Shown here one piece after another: positions 34,067-43,589 of a stretch of 64,000 nucleotides of DNA. The translations under genes and the position numbers were made by a program. The DNA comes from Bradyrhizobium sp. CER78 (GTDB lineage Bacteria > Pseudomonadota > Alphaproteobacteria > Rhizobiales > Xanthobacteraceae), in NCBI RefSeq assembly GCF_029846235.1, contig NZ_JARVWP010000003.1:1-64000 (forward strand). Reading direction: 5' to 3'. The notes under the pieces are model-generated. The model did not search any database, had not been told where the DNA came from, and worked only from the letters and a program-made list of their open reading frames with translations. Position 1 is the first letter of the stretch. Every line of letters starts with the position of its first letter.

Positions 34067-34351
34067 GCGATTGTCTGAATGCCCTTAACGCCGGGCAGTC
34101 ACGTCCTTGCGGCACTGACAGCCCTTCCCGGAGCATCACTACGGCCGCAAAAGTATAAGGGAACTTGATGGAAGGTCCGGACAATTAAGGGATTGGTGGG
34201 GATGGTGAACGGCGAGTTATCGGTGTCCGTCGCATCTCCGCAGAATCCCGGAGATCGTACGCGCCCAACGTGTACGACGCTGCTCCCACACGGCGTCACG
34301 GCCGCTCGGCCGTGGTTAATGTCGTCTAACGCGCGAGGTCGCCTGGCACGA
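34067..34351. other. Intergenic region upstream of cpaB
   Basis: 285 bases holding the cpaB promoter (minus) and the 3' end of metC. A near-perfect hairpin (CACGGCCG and its complement, 2-base gap) is at 34297-34314, just past the metC stop, and a smaller TCTCCG/CGGAGA stem near 34232-34251. A TTATAC hexamer on the minus strand lies about 90 bases before cpaB but no well-spaced -35 is seen. No flp/pilin gene is present. Confidence 0.4.
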
Positions 34352-35548
34352 TCAGAGCGCGGCCTTCAACGCGGCAAACCCGCGATCGAGATCGGCCTTG
34401 AGGTCGTCGAGATTTTCGAGCCCGATATGCAGCCGCAGCGTCGGCCCGCCCGGCGACCATTTGGTCGCGGTGCGATAGTCGCTGCAGTCGAACGGGATGG
34501 CGAGGCTCTCGAAGCCGCCCCAGGAAAAGCCCATGCCGAACAGCTGGAGCGCGTCGAGCATCGCATCGACCGCGGTCTGCGGCACCGGCTTCAGCACGAC
34601 GCTGAACAGTCCGGAGGCGCCGGTGAAGTCGCGCTTCCAGATCGCGTGCCCCGGATCGGTCTCGAGGGCAGGGTGCAGCACCCGATCGACCTCGGGCCGC
34701 GCGCCAAGCCAGCGCGCGATTTCGAGCCCGGAGCGATGGTGCTGCGCAAGCCGCACCGACAGCGTGCGGACCCCGCGCAGCGCGAGATAGACGTCGTCGG
34801 GACCCGCACAGATGCCGAGCAGGCGGATCGCCTCCTGAACCAGCGGCCAGGCCTTCGCATTGGCCGCGATGGTGCCGAACATGATGTCGGAGTGGCCGCC
34901 GATATATTTTGTGCCGGCCTGCATGCTGATGTCGACGCCCTGTTCGAGCGAGCGGTGATAGAGCGCGGTCGCCCAGGTGTTGTCGTCGATCACGAGCGCG
35001 CCGCGGGCATGCGCCACCGCCGATATCGCGCGGACATCGGGCATCTCGAAGGATTGCGAACCGGGCGCCTCGAGCAGCACTGCGCGGGTATTCGGCTTGA
35101 ACAGCGTCTCGATGCCGGCGCCGATCAGCGGATCGAAATAGCTGGTCTCGATGCCGTAGCGCTTCAGCATGTTGTCGCAGAAATTGCGGGTCGGCCGATA
35201 GGCGTTGTCGCAGACCAGCAGGTGATCGCCGGCCTTCAGCACGGCAAGCAGCGTGGTGCTGATCGCTGCCAGTCCCGACGGGGCGAGGCCGACGCCGGCG
35301 CATTGCGGGCCTTCCAGCGCCATCAGCACGTCCTGCAGCGCCCGCGTGGTCGGGCTGCCGTGACGGCCGTAGGTAAATTCGGCGCGGTGGGCGTGCAGGG
35401 CCTCCGCGGTCGGATAGAGCACGGTCGAGCCGTGAAACACCGGCGGATTGACGAAGCCCTTCTGGGCCTTGGTGTCGCGGCCGGCCGTGACCAAGCGGGT
35501 CGCGGCATCTTGCGGGCGGGAGGGCGTGGGGCCGTCGGAGGAGGTCAT
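34352..35548 (-). CDS. metC: Cystathionine beta-lyase, PLP-dependent
   Basis: 398 residues of the Cys/Met-metabolism PLP family. The pyridoxal Lys214 is in MQAGTKYIGGHSD, with VIDDNTWATALY (Asp188 region) before it and LAPSGLAAISTTLLAV for phosphate binding. The overall features fit MetC (splits cystathionine to homocysteine, pyruvate and ammonia), although cystathionine gamma-lyases and other family members are similar, so the exact role rests on the family call. It is divergent from aapJ. Confidence 0.88.
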   Translation of the reverse strand: MTSSDGPTPSRPQDAATRLVTAGRDTKAQKGFVNPPVFHGSTVLYPTAEALHAHRAEFTYGRHGSPTTRALQDVLMALEGPQCAGVGLAPSGLAAISTTLLAVLKAGDHLLVCDNAYRPTRNFCDNMLKRYGIETSYFDPLIGAGIETLFKPNTRAVLLEAPGSQSFEMPDVRAISAVAHARGALVIDDNTWATALYHRSLEQGVDISMQAGTKYIGGHSDIMFGTIAANAKAWPLVQEAIRLLGICAGPDDVYLALRGVRTLSVRLAQHHRSGLEIARWLGARPEVDRVLHPALETDPGHAIWKRDFTGASGLFSVVLKPVPQTAVDAMLDALQLFGMGFSWGGFESLAIPFDCSDYRTATKWSPGGPTLRLHIGLENLDDLKADLDRGFAALKAAL

Positions 35549-35875
35549 GGTTCGCTGCCGTTGGACTTTAGACTTTTTGCCACAGCCGCACCCGTCGGGA
35601 AGACGGGGCTAAGCCGGGAGTTGCTACTAACAAGAGGTAGAAGACATGCGTCAACCCCTTGACCCGGCTCGCCAGTCGCTATGTGATGCGGCGCAACTAC
35701 CCGTCGCCGCACGTTGAGGGGCCTGCCGCGACCTACGATCCGTTGCCTGACCGGTTTGACGTCAAACTGCCGGTTCGATCAGCATGATTTGCTGCAGGGG
35801 ATCATTGGGATGGCCCGTGAACGCGAGGCGATCACAAAGCAAACGTCCAACGGACGACCCTGAAAGGCCCCGCCC
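35549..35875. other. Divergent promoter region metC / aapJ
   Basis: 327 bases between the two divergent genes. It contains the perfect palindrome listed at 35754-35767 and no supported ORF. The promoters of metC (minus) and aapJ (plus) should be here. Confidence 0.5.
35754..35767. promoter_or_regulatory. Perfect 14-bp palindrome upstream of aapJ
   Basis: GTTTGACGTCAAAC, an exact palindrome, centred about 115 bases before the aapJ ATG. A dimeric regulator could bind it. A nitrogen or amino-acid responsive control of aapJQMP is plausible but not shown. Confidence 0.45.
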
Positions 35876-36892
35876 ATGAAACGCGTATCCCTGGCTGTCA
35901 TACTTGCCGCTGCCGCCGCTCTGTCGGTCCAGGCGGCCTCGGCGCAAACCCTCAAGACGGTCAAGGATCGCGGCCAGCTGTCCTGCGGCGTCAGCCAGGG
36001 CCTGCCCGGTTTTTCGGCACCCGACGACAAGGGGAACTGGACCGGGATCGATGTCGACGTGTGCCGGGCCATCGCCGCCGTGGTGCTCGACGACCCGACC
36101 AAGGTCAAGTTCGTGCCGCTGTCGGCCAAGGATCGCTTCACCGCGTTGCAGTCCGGCGAGATCGACGTGCTGTCGCGCAACACCACCTGGACGGTGTCGC
36201 GTGACACCTCGCTCGGCGCCAATTTCACCGGCGTGACCTATTATGACGGGCAGGGCTTCATGGTGAAGAAGTCGCTCAAGGTCAATTCGGCGCTAGAACT
36301 GAACAGCGCCTCGGTCTGCGTGCAGACCGGAACCACCACGGAGCAGAACCTCGCCGACTTCTTCAAGGGCAACAACATGAAGTATGAGGTGATCGCGTTC
36401 GGCAGCATCGACGAAGCGGTCAAGGCCTATGAATCCGGACGCTGCGACGTCTTCACCGACGACGCCTCCGGACTCTATGCCAGCCGTCTGAAGCTCGCGA
36501 ACCCCGCCGATCACATCGTGCTCCCGGAAATCATTTCCAAGGAGCCGCTGGGGCCGATGGTGCGCCACGGCGACGACCAGTGGTTCGACATCGTGAAGTG
36601 GACGCTGTTTGCGATGATCAATGCCGAGGAACTCGGCATCACCCAGAAGAACGTCGACACGATGCTCAAATCCGACAAGCCGGAGATGAAGCGGGTGCTC
36701 GGCACCGACGGCAATCTGGGCGAACAGCTGGGCCTCACCAAGGACTGGGTGGTCAAGATCGTGAAGGCCGTCGGCAACTACGGTGAGACCTTCGAACGCA
36801 ATGTCGGCACCGGTTCGCCGCTCGGCATCGCGCGCGGCGTCAACAATCTCTGGAACAAGGGCGGTATCCAGTACGCGCCGCCGATCCGCTGA
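35876..36892 (+). CDS. aapJ: General L-amino acid ABC transporter, substrate-binding protein
   Basis: 338 residues, periplasmic. The signal peptide MKRVSLAVILAAAAALSVQA is cut at ASA|QT. Family-3 solute-binding protein signatures follow: GQLSCGVSQGLPGFSAPD, W-x-G-I-D-V-D-V-C-R-A-I-A and R-F-T-A-L-Q-S-G-E-I-D-V-L-S-R-N-T-T-W-T, diagnostic of AapJ. The broad-specificity amino-acid transporter is completed by aapQ, aapM and aapP downstream in the same direction. Confidence 0.95.
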   Translation: MKRVSLAVILAAAAALSVQAASAQTLKTVKDRGQLSCGVSQGLPGFSAPDDKGNWTGIDVDVCRAIAAVVLDDPTKVKFVPLSAKDRFTALQSGEIDVLSRNTTWTVSRDTSLGANFTGVTYYDGQGFMVKKSLKVNSALELNSASVCVQTGTTTEQNLADFFKGNNMKYEVIAFGSIDEAVKAYESGRCDVFTDDASGLYASRLKLANPADHIVLPEIISKEPLGPMVRHGDDQWFDIVKWTLFAMINAEELGITQKNVDTMLKSDKPEMKRVLGTDGNLGEQLGLTKDWVVKIVKAVGNYGETFERNVGTGSPLGIARGVNNLWNKGGIQYAPPIR

Positions 36893-36917
36893 TCGATCCC
36901 GGCCAACGGCTGCCGCG

Positions 36918-38123
36918 ATGAGCATCGCGCCCCGCAAACCACCGCTGCAATTTGCCCTCAGGCTGAAGCGAGCGCTTGGCGGCAGGGCCGGCTGGAACGG
37001 GTTGGCCGCCCAGATTGCCTTCGCCGCGATCCTCGCCTGGATCGCCTACGAGATCGTGGCGAATGCGCGGACGAACCTGGAGACCCAGCACATCGCGTCG
37101 GGCTTCGGCTTCCTCAACTACAATGCGGGCTTTGACGTCAATCAGAGCCTGATCGCCTACAACAATTCCGACACTTATTGGCGGGTGTTCTTCGTCGGCT
37201 TGTTGAATACGATCTTGGTCTCGGTGATCGGCATCGTGTTCGCTACCGTGATCGGCTTCATCGTGGCGCTGTGCCGGTTGTCGCCCAATCTGCTGTTGTC
37301 GCGGATCGGCGGCATCTATGTCGAGATCATCAGGAATTTGCCGCTCCTGTTCCAGATCCTGTTCTGGTATCTCGCGGTGCTCGCGGCGCTCCCCGCGCCG
37401 CGGCAGAGCATCTCGATCTTCAATACCTTCTTCCTCAACAATCGCGGCCTGGTCGTGCCGCAGCCGGTCACCGAGCCGGGGCTCTATCCGTTCATCGCCG
37501 CGCTCGCGGTCGGCATCGTCTTGGCGCTGGGATTGCGACGCACCGCGCGGCGTGCCCTGTTCCAGCGCGGACAGATGATCCGGATCTGGCCCTACGTGCT
37601 GGGTTGCCTCATCGGTCTGCCGCTGGTCTCGATGCTGATCTTCGGCGGGCCGTTGCAGTTCGAGCTGCCGCAGCTGAAGGGCTTCAACTTCGCCGGCGGG
37701 GCGCGCATCATTCCCGAATTCGTTGCGCTGACGGTCGCGTTGTCGACCTACACCGGGGCTTTCATCGCCGAGATCGTCCGCGCCGGCGTCATGTCTGTCC
37801 ACAAGGGACAGATGGAGGCGGGCTCGTCGCTCGGCCTCAGCCGCGCCGCGACGCTGCGGCTGATCGTGGTGCCGCAGGCAATGCGCGTCATCGTGCCGCC
37901 GCTGACCAGCCAGTACCTCAATCTCACCAAGAATTCGTCGCTGGCGGTGGCCATCGGCTATCCGGATCTGGTCTCGGTATTCGCCGGCACCGCGGTGAGC
38001 CAGACCGGGCAGGCGATCGAGATCATCGCCATGACGATGGGTGTCTACCTGCTGCTCTCGCTGACGACGAGCGCGCTGATGAGCGTCTATGGCTGGCGCA
38101 TCAACCGGAGCATGGCGGCATGA
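36918..38123 (+). CDS. aapQ: General L-amino acid ABC transporter permease AapQ
   Basis: 401 residues. Inner-membrane permease with about eight helices. The amino-acid permease EAA-type loop EAGSSLGLSRAATLRLIVVPQA is near residue 305, and the YVEIIRNLPLLFQILFWY helix near residue 133 is typical of HisM/AapQ. I start at ATG 36918 (MSIAPRKPPLQF), 25 bases after aapJ; longer frames overlap aapJ. The stop overlaps the aapM start by four bases. Confidence 0.93.
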   Translation: MSIAPRKPPLQFALRLKRALGGRAGWNGLAAQIAFAAILAWIAYEIVANARTNLETQHIASGFGFLNYNAGFDVNQSLIAYNNSDTYWRVFFVGLLNTILVSVIGIVFATVIGFIVALCRLSPNLLLSRIGGIYVEIIRNLPLLFQILFWYLAVLAALPAPRQSISIFNTFFLNNRGLVVPQPVTEPGLYPFIAALAVGIVLALGLRRTARRALFQRGQMIRIWPYVLGCLIGLPLVSMLIFGGPLQFELPQLKGFNFAGGARIIPEFVALTVALSTYTGAFIAEIVRAGVMSVHKGQMEAGSSLGLSRAATLRLIVVPQAMRVIVPPLTSQYLNLTKNSSLAVAIGYPDLVSVFAGTAVSQTGQAIEIIAMTMGVYLLLSLTTSALMSVYGWRINRSMAA

Positions 38124-39640
38124 CCGATATCTCCGCTCCGTCCTTTGTCCGGCAGGAGCTGGTCGCCGAACGCGCGGCGCCGGCAAAGACCACCGGCTTC
38201 ATCGGCTTCGTCCGAATGCGGCTGTTGAATTCGCCGGGCAACATCCTGCTCACGATCCTCGGGCTCTTGCTGGCCTGGTATATCGTGATCCCGGCCATCA
38301 AGTTCCTGCTGGTCGATGCGATCTGGACCGGCAAGGATCGCACCGCCTGCCTCGCCGACAAGGCCGGGCACGAGGTCGGCGCCTGCTGGCCCTATATTCA
38401 AGCCAAGCTGACGCAGCTGATCTACGGCTTCTATCCGGAAGCCCAGCGCTGGCGCGTCAATCTGACTTACGGGCTCGGCGCCGCGCTGTTGCTGCCGCTG
38501 CTGCTGCCGCGCCTGCCGGCGAAGGGACTGAACTCCGGCCTGTTCTTCTTCGCGTTTCCTGTGGTGGCGTTTTTCCTGCTGCATGGCGGCGGCATCGCGG
38601 GCTTCGGCGTGAGCTGGACTGCCGGCCTGTTGCAGCTGTTTGAACAGAGCATTGGCGGCGCCGGCGATCTACTGGTCAATCTCAGCAAGAGTTCGGCGTT
38701 CGGCCCGCTGCCGTGGGTGCTGGGCAAGCTGCTCGTCCTCTTCGGCTTGCTAATCCATTGGCTGATCTTTCCGCTGACCTGGCTGCGCGATCAGTTGCAG
38801 CTCTCGTCGGTGCCGGTCTGGGGCGATTTTCTGCTGACTGCCGTGATCGTCTCCGCCGTGCTATTCGTGCTCGGCGGCGGCCTGCGCACCGGCGGCAGGG
38901 CGCTGATCGGCAGCCTGCTGACGTTTGCCGGGATCGCCGCCGGCATCAAGCTGATGGGGCTCGATCGCGGCGGCTTTCCGATCGTCGACACGCGGCTGTG
39001 GGGCGGCCTCCTGGTGACGCTGGTGATCGCGATCACCGGCATCGTCGCCTCGATGCCGATCGGGATTGCACTCGCGCTCGGCCGCCGCTCGACCATTCCG
39101 CTGATCCGGATCTTCTCGATCGCCTTCATCGAATTCTGGCGCGGCGTGCCGCTGATCACGGTGCTGTTCTTTGCGACCTACATGCTGCCGCTGTTCGTGC
39201 CGGGCAATTTCGCGGTCGACGGCCTGCTGCGCGCCTTGATCGGCGTCGCGATCTTCACCGGCGCCTACATGGCCGAGGTGATCAGGGGCGGGCTCGCTGC
39301 GGTGGCGCGCGGGCAGGCGGAGGCCGCATCGGCGCTCGGCCTGTCCTGGTGGAAGACGACGTCGCTGATCGTGCTGCCGCAGGCGCTGCGCTACGTCATT
39401 CCCGGCATCGTCAACAGCTTCATCTCGCTGTTCAAGGATACTTCGCTGGTGTCGATCGTGGCGCTGTTCGATCTGTTGGGTTCGCTGCGGGCGTCGTTCT
39501 CGGACCCGAACTGGTCGACGCCGACCACGGCCTTTACCGGCTTCGCGTTTGCCGGGATGATCTATTTCGTGTTCTGCTTTGGAATGTCGCGCTACTCGCT
39601 GTTTGTCGAAAATCGGCTCAACGCTCATCGCCGCCACTGA
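38120..39640 (+). CDS. aapM: General L-amino acid ABC transporter permease AapM, enlarged
   Basis: 506 residues from ATG 38120, which overlaps the aapQ stop. The C-terminal half (about 300-500) is a standard permease: [19 protein letters not shown], and the EAA loop [22 protein letters not shown]. The N-terminal half also has extra hydrophobic segments (about residues 114-270, e.g. [13 protein letters not shown]), making it longer than the roughly 385 residues I recall for rhizobial AapM. The frame upstream of 38120 runs back through aapQ but lacks permease features. Confidence 0.9.
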   Translation: MTDISAPSFVRQELVAERAAPAKTTGFIGFVRMRLLNSPGNILLTILGLLLAWYIVIPAIKFLLVDAIWTGKDRTACLADKAGHEVGACWPYIQAKLTQLIYGFYPEAQRWRVNLTYGLGAALLLPLLLPRLPAKGLNSGLFFFAFPVVAFFLLHGGGIAGFGVSWTAGLLQLFEQSIGGAGDLLVNLSKSSAFGPLPWVLGKLLVLFGLLIHWLIFPLTWLRDQLQLSSVPVWGDFLLTAVIVSAVLFVLGGGLRTGGRALIGSLLTFAGIAAGIKLMGLDRGGFPIVDTRLWGGLLVTLVIAITGIVASMPIGIALALGRRSTIPLIRIFSIAFIEFWRGVPLITVLFFATYMLPLFVPGNFAVDGLLRALIGVAIFTGAYMAEVIRGGLAAVARGQAEAASALGLSWWKTTSLIVLPQALRYVIPGIVNSFISLFKDTSLVSIVALFDLLGSLRASFSDPNWSTPTTAFTGFAFAGMIYFVFCFGMSRYSLFVENRLNAHRRH

Positions 39641-39651
39641 ACAGGGTCACC

Positions 39652-40392
39652 ATGTCCACAAACCCGATCGTCAACATTTCCACGCTGAACAAATGGTACG
39701 GCGACTTCCACGTGTTGCGCGACATCAACCTTGAGGTCGGCAAGGGCGAGCGCATCGTGATCTGCGGCCCGTCCGGCTCGGGCAAGTCGACCCTGATCCG
39801 CTGCATCAACGCGCTGGAGGAGTTCCAGGAGGGCGAGATCGTGGTCGACGGCATCGAGCTCGGCCCGAACCTGCGCCGGGTCGACGAGGTGCGGCGCGAG
39901 GTCGGCATGGTGTTCCAGAGCTTCAACCTGTTCCCGCATCTCACCGTGCTCGACAATTGCACGCTGGCCCCGATCTGGGTGCGCAACATCCCGAAGAAGG
40001 ATGCCGAGGCGACCGCGATGAAGTTCCTCGAGCGGGTCAAGATCCCGCACCAGGCCAACAAGTTTCCCGGCCAGATGTCGGGCGGCCAGCAGCAGCGCGT
40101 CGCGATCGCCCGCGCGCTGACCATGAACCCGAAGGTGATGCTGTTCGACGAGCCGACCTCGGCGCTCGACCCGGAAATGGTCAAGGAGGTGCTCGACACC
40201 ATGGTCGATCTCGCCCGGGAAGGCATGACCATGTTGGTCGTGACCCACGAAATGGGCTTCGCCCGCGAGGTTGCCAATCGCGTCGTGTTCATGGACGCCG
40301 GCCAGATCATCGAGTCGAACACGCCGCAGGAATTCTTCGCCAACCCGCAGCATGCGCGGTCGAAGCTGTTCCTGAGCCAGATTCTCAGATGA
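39652..40392 (+). CDS. aapP: General L-amino acid ABC transporter ATP-binding protein
   Basis: 246 residues. Walker [10 protein letters not shown] at 39-47, Q-loop in [18 protein letters not shown], signature [15 protein letters not shown], Walker [14 protein letters not shown] and switch histidine in VVTHEMGF. It drives uptake by AapJQM. It begins 11 bases after aapM. The start at 39652 ([20 protein letters not shown]) gives the normal GlnQ/AapP length. Confidence 0.95.
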   Translation: MSTNPIVNISTLNKWYGDFHVLRDINLEVGKGERIVICGPSGSGKSTLIRCINALEEFQEGEIVVDGIELGPNLRRVDEVRREVGMVFQSFNLFPHLTVLDNCTLAPIWVRNIPKKDAEATAMKFLERVKIPHQANKFPGQMSGGQQQRVAIARALTMNPKVMLFDEPTSALDPEMVKEVLDTMVDLAREGMTMLVVTHEMGFAREVANRVVFMDAGQIIESNTPQEFFANPQHARSKLFLSQILR

Positions 40393-40400
40393 TTGTTGTT

Positions 40401-40498
40401 GTCATTCCGGGGGCGCCCGAAGGGCGAACCCGGAATCTCGAGATTCTCAGGTGCGCAATTGCGCACCATAGTTCGATTTCGCATCGCCCCGGAATGAC
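40401..40498. repeat. Composite palindromic repeat element between convergent genes
   Basis: Outer perfect 12-base inverted arms GTCATTCCGGGG (40401-40412) and CCCCGGAATGAC (40487-40498) enclose GAATCTCGAGATTC (40433-40446) and the 18-base perfect palindrome GGTGCGCAATTGCGCACC (40450-40467), plus a GCCC/GGGC stem. It sits exactly between the ends of aapP and cysK. The layout resembles the mosaic intergenic repeats known in rhizobia and Bradyrhizobium (RIME/REP-like). It probably folds into a branched structure and may serve as a two-way terminator. Confidence 0.8.
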
Positions 40499-40514
40499 GG
40501 CGTAGGCCTCGGCC

Positions 40515-41549
40515 TCATACGAACGGCAGCTCGATCTTGCTGCGCTTTTCCAGCCATTCCGGCACCGGCAGATTCTTCGAGCGCATGAAGGCCGGGTTGA
40601 ACAGCTTGGACTGATAGCGGTTGCCGGAATCGGCGAGGATGGTGACGATGGTCTTGCCGGGGCCGAGCTGCTTGGCGAGCTGGATCGCACCGGCGATGTT
40701 GACGCCGGTCGAGCCGCCGAGGCACAGGCCTTCGTGCTCCAGCAGTTCATAGATGATGGTCACGGCGTCCTCGTCGGAGACCAGAAACGCGTCGTCGACA
40801 TTCGCGGTCTCGATCACCGGCGTCTTGCGTCCGAGCCCGATGCCTTCCGTGATCGAGTCACCGGGCGTCGATTTGACCTGGCCGTTCTTGAACAGTTCGT
40901 ACATCGCAAAGCCGTGCGGATCGGCGCAGGCGGTGACGATGTCCTTGTTCTTTTCCTTCAGATAGCGGCTGATGCCCGCGAGCGTGCCGCCGGTGCCGAC
41001 CGAGCAGATGAAGCCGTCCACCTTGCCGTTGGTCTGCTGCCAGATCTCGGGCCCGGTCGAGTCGTAGTGCGCCTTGGGATTGTCGAGGTTGTTCCACTGG
41101 TCGGCGAACAGCACGCCGTTCGGCTCGGTCTTGCGCAGCTGGTCGGCGAGACGCCGGCCGAGATGCTGATAGTTGTTCGGATTGGAGTAGGGCAGCGCCG
41201 GCGCCTCGACCAGTTCGGCCCCGCACAGCCGCAACATGTCCTTCTTTTCCTGGCTCTGCGTCTCCGGAATCACGATCAGGGTGCGGTAGCCGCGCGCACT
41301 CGCCACGACCGCAAGCCCGATGCCGGTATTGCCCGCGGTCGATTCGACCACGAGGCCGCCGGGCTTCAGATCGCCGCGCTTTTCGGCCTCCAGGATCATC
41401 CCCTTGCCGGCGCGATCCTTGACCGACTGGCCGGGATTCATGAATTCGGCCTTGCCGAGAATGGTGCAGCCGGTCAGTTCGGATGCGCGTTTCAGCTTGA
41501 TGAGGGGGGTGTTGCCGATTGCTTCAATGACGTCTTTGTTGAATGCCAT
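40515..41549 (-). CDS. cysK: Cysteine synthase A (O-acetylserine sulfhydrylase)
   Basis: 344 residues of the PLP fold-type II beta-family. Lys44 in NPGQSVKDRAGKG binds PLP, followed by ESTAGNTGIGLAV, the ligand for the acetylserine carboxylate, and VGTGGTLAGISRYLKE, which binds the phosphate. Produces cysteine from O-acetylserine and sulfide. The ATG at 41549 (MAFNKDVIEAIGNTPLIKLK) is the family start; an open frame further upstream is unlike it. It is a little longer than E. coli CysK at about 323 residues. Confidence 0.93.
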   Translation of the reverse strand: MAFNKDVIEAIGNTPLIKLKRASELTGCTILGKAEFMNPGQSVKDRAGKGMILEAEKRGDLKPGGLVVESTAGNTGIGLAVVASARGYRTLIVIPETQSQEKKDMLRLCGAELVEAPALPYSNPNNYQHLGRRLADQLRKTEPNGVLFADQWNNLDNPKAHYDSTGPEIWQQTNGKVDGFICSVGTGGTLAGISRYLKEKNKDIVTACADPHGFAMYELFKNGQVKSTPGDSITEGIGLGRKTPVIETANVDDAFLVSDEDAVTIIYELLEHEGLCLGGSTGVNIAGAIQLAKQLGPGKTIVTILADSGNRYQSKLFNPAFMRSKNLPVPEWLEKRSKIELPFV

Positions 41550-42098
41550 GTCGGGGAATTTCTTTGCCGGTCTGTGTCTTGCTTGCCGCGAACCTAGTGT
41601 GCTGATCGAAAAAGGGAAGGGCTTTTGCACTGCGGCAAATGGCGGATTCACCACGTATGACGGCGCGTGCATGGCCATCACGGGCATGCGGAGAACAGTG
41701 TTTTTCGGCAGTCAGGGCGTCCGGCAGAATCGTTCCGCTGCAGGCAGTTTTGCGTCAGTCGCCGCGACGGCGTCGCTGTGCCGGCGCATCTTGCGGATTC
41801 GGCGCAACAGGGCCGAGAAATCCCCATGAAATCTTTGTTAGAATCTGACTTCAGGCACGGGTCTGAAACGCGCTGAAATGCCCTAAAAATAGGGAAAAGC
41901 CCGCAATCAGGCTGGCCTCGAATCACCTGCGATGCGACGTCGCGCATTCGTGACAGGGCTGTCCGCCCTATCGTCCCAAGGGTAGGATGGGACAGCCAGG
42001 TTCCATTGAAAGCATTACCCCGTGTACGTCACCCAGACCACCGCTGAACGCGTCACTCGTGCGCCACGGGCGAAGTCTGGCTCCGGCGGAGAACGGGT
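41550..42098. other. Intergenic region between cysK and efflux operon
   Basis: About 549 bases with no supported gene. It holds the cysK promoter (minus) and the promoter and leader of the efflux operon (plus). A nested hairpin with outer arms GGCTGTC/GACAGCC spans 41957-41997 in the leader, and the palindrome GCGACGTCGC lies at about 41936-41945. Both could be regulatory; no TetR or MarR gene is adjacent. Confidence 0.4.
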
Positions 42099-43589
42099 GT
42101 GACCCAGCAAGCATCCGTGATGGTGCCTGGAGGCCGGTTCGGCCTCGCTGCCCGCGCGCGGCGGCTGGCGGGACGTTCGCTCGTCGCGCTTGGCCTCGTC
42201 GCGGGCTCGGCCGGCTGCATTCTGACCCAGGACATCCCCGATCCGGCGCTCGACGTGCCGCAGGGCTATAAGGCCGCGCGGCTTGGCCGGCCGGGCGACG
42301 CGCTTCCAACGCTCGACTGGTGGCGCGGCTTCCGCTCCAAGGAGCTGACGCAGCTGATGGAGGAGGCGCAGACCGTCAACCTCGACATCGCGGCGGCCGT
42401 GGCGCGTTTCCGCCAGGCCGATGCGCTGGCGCGGCAGGCCGGCGCGGCACTGCTGCCGACCCTTAATCTCAATGGATCGGAAACCTACTCGCGCACCTCC
42501 GGCTCCAGCGCCAGCGGCCTCACCAATGGCGGGCGCGAGGTGGTGAACTACAACGCCTCGCTCAGCGCCAGCTACCAGCTCGACTTCTGGGGCCAGAATC
42601 GCGACGCCGCGCAGGCCGCGGAGGAGACCGCCGTTGCCAACCGGTTCGACCGCGAGGTGGTGGCGCTGTCCACGCTCAGCAGCGTCGCCAACGCCTATTT
42701 CACGGTGCTTGCCACCCAGGACCGGTTGCGCACCGCGCAGCGCAATATCGCCAGCGCCGAGCGCATCCTCAACGCGATCAAGGACCGCTTCAAGGCCGGC
42801 ACCGGCTCCGATCTCGACGTCGCGCAGCAGGAGAGCGTGCTCGCGAACCAGCGCGCGCTGGTGCCGCCGCTGCGGCAGACGCTCGAGCAGAACATCAACG
42901 CGCTCGCGGTATTGGTGTCGCGGCCGCCGGAGAGCGTGCGCGTCGCCGGCGGCTCGCTCAACTCGGTTGCGATCCCGCGCGTCACACCGGGCCTGCCGTC
43001 TGAATTGCTCACCCAGCGTCCCGACATCCGCCGGCAGGAGGCACAGCTCGCATCCGCCACCGCCAATGTCGGCAGCGCGCGGGCGCAGTTCTTCCCGAGC
43101 ATCCAGCTGACCGGGACGGGCGGCTACCAGAGTCAGGCGCTGGTCTCGCTGTTCCAGCCGCACGCGGCGTTCTTCAACCTGGTCGGCAGCATGACGCAGC
43201 CGATCTTCGACGGCGGCCGGATCCTCGGTAATTTCGAGAACGCGAAGGCGAAGCAGGACGAGCTGCTGCAGACATACCGCAAGACGGTCGTTCAATCGTT
43301 CACCGATGTCGACAACGCGCTGGTCGCGATCCGCGAGACGACGCGGCGGCTGCAGCTACAGCGCGACGTGCTGTCGTCGTCGCGGCGCGCCTTCGACCTG
43401 GCCGAGCAGCAGCTCAAGGCCGGCACCGCCGACATCGTAACTGTGCTAAACACGCAGCTGACTTTGTTCCAGGCGGAAGATGCTTATTCGCAGGCCCAAT
43501 TGGCCCGGCTATTGGCGATCGTAAGCTTGTATCAGGCCTTGGGGGGCGGCTGGGAACCGAAGATGGAAAGACCGGTCGATGCTCTTTAA
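42099..43589 (+). CDS. RND efflux outer-membrane lipoprotein (OprM/NodT family)
   Basis: 496 residues from GTG 42099. N-terminal signal with lipobox LVAGSAGC (about residue 40), so it is a lipoprotein of the NodT/OprM type. Two outer-membrane efflux repeats are recognisable: W-W-R-G-F-R-S-K-E-L-T-Q-L-M-E-E-A, and YQLDFWGQNRDAAQAA and GLPSELLTQRPDIRRQEAQL, conserved in NodT proteins. Forms the outer-membrane channel for the adaptor and pumps that follow. Overlaps the adaptor by 11 bases. Met at 42120 is an alternative start. Confidence 0.9.
   Translation: MTQQASVMVPGGRFGLAARARRLAGRSLVALGLVAGSAGCILTQDIPDPALDVPQGYKAARLGRPGDALPTLDWWRGFRSKELTQLMEEAQTVNLDIAAAVARFRQADALARQAGAALLPTLNLNGSETYSRTSGSSASGLTNGGREVVNYNASLSASYQLDFWGQNRDAAQAAEETAVANRFDREVVALSTLSSVANAYFTVLATQDRLRTAQRNIASAERILNAIKDRFKAGTGSDLDVAQQESVLANQRALVPPLRQTLEQNINALAVLVSRPPESVRVAGGSLNSVAIPRVTPGLPSELLTQRPDIRRQEAQLASATANVGSARAQFFPSIQLTGTGGYQSQALVSLFQPHAAFFNLVGSMTQPIFDGGRILGNFENAKAKQDELLQTYRKTVVQSFTDVDNALVAIRETTRRLQLQRDVLSSSRRAFDLAEQQLKAGTADIVTVLNTQLTLFQAEDAYSQAQLARLLAIVSLYQALGGGWEPKMERPVDAL

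Noticed and set aside
37178..38119. In-frame upstream extension of aapM through aapQ
   Set aside because: The extension is antisense-like out-of-frame translation of aapQ; the ATG overlapping the aapQ stop is the natural start.
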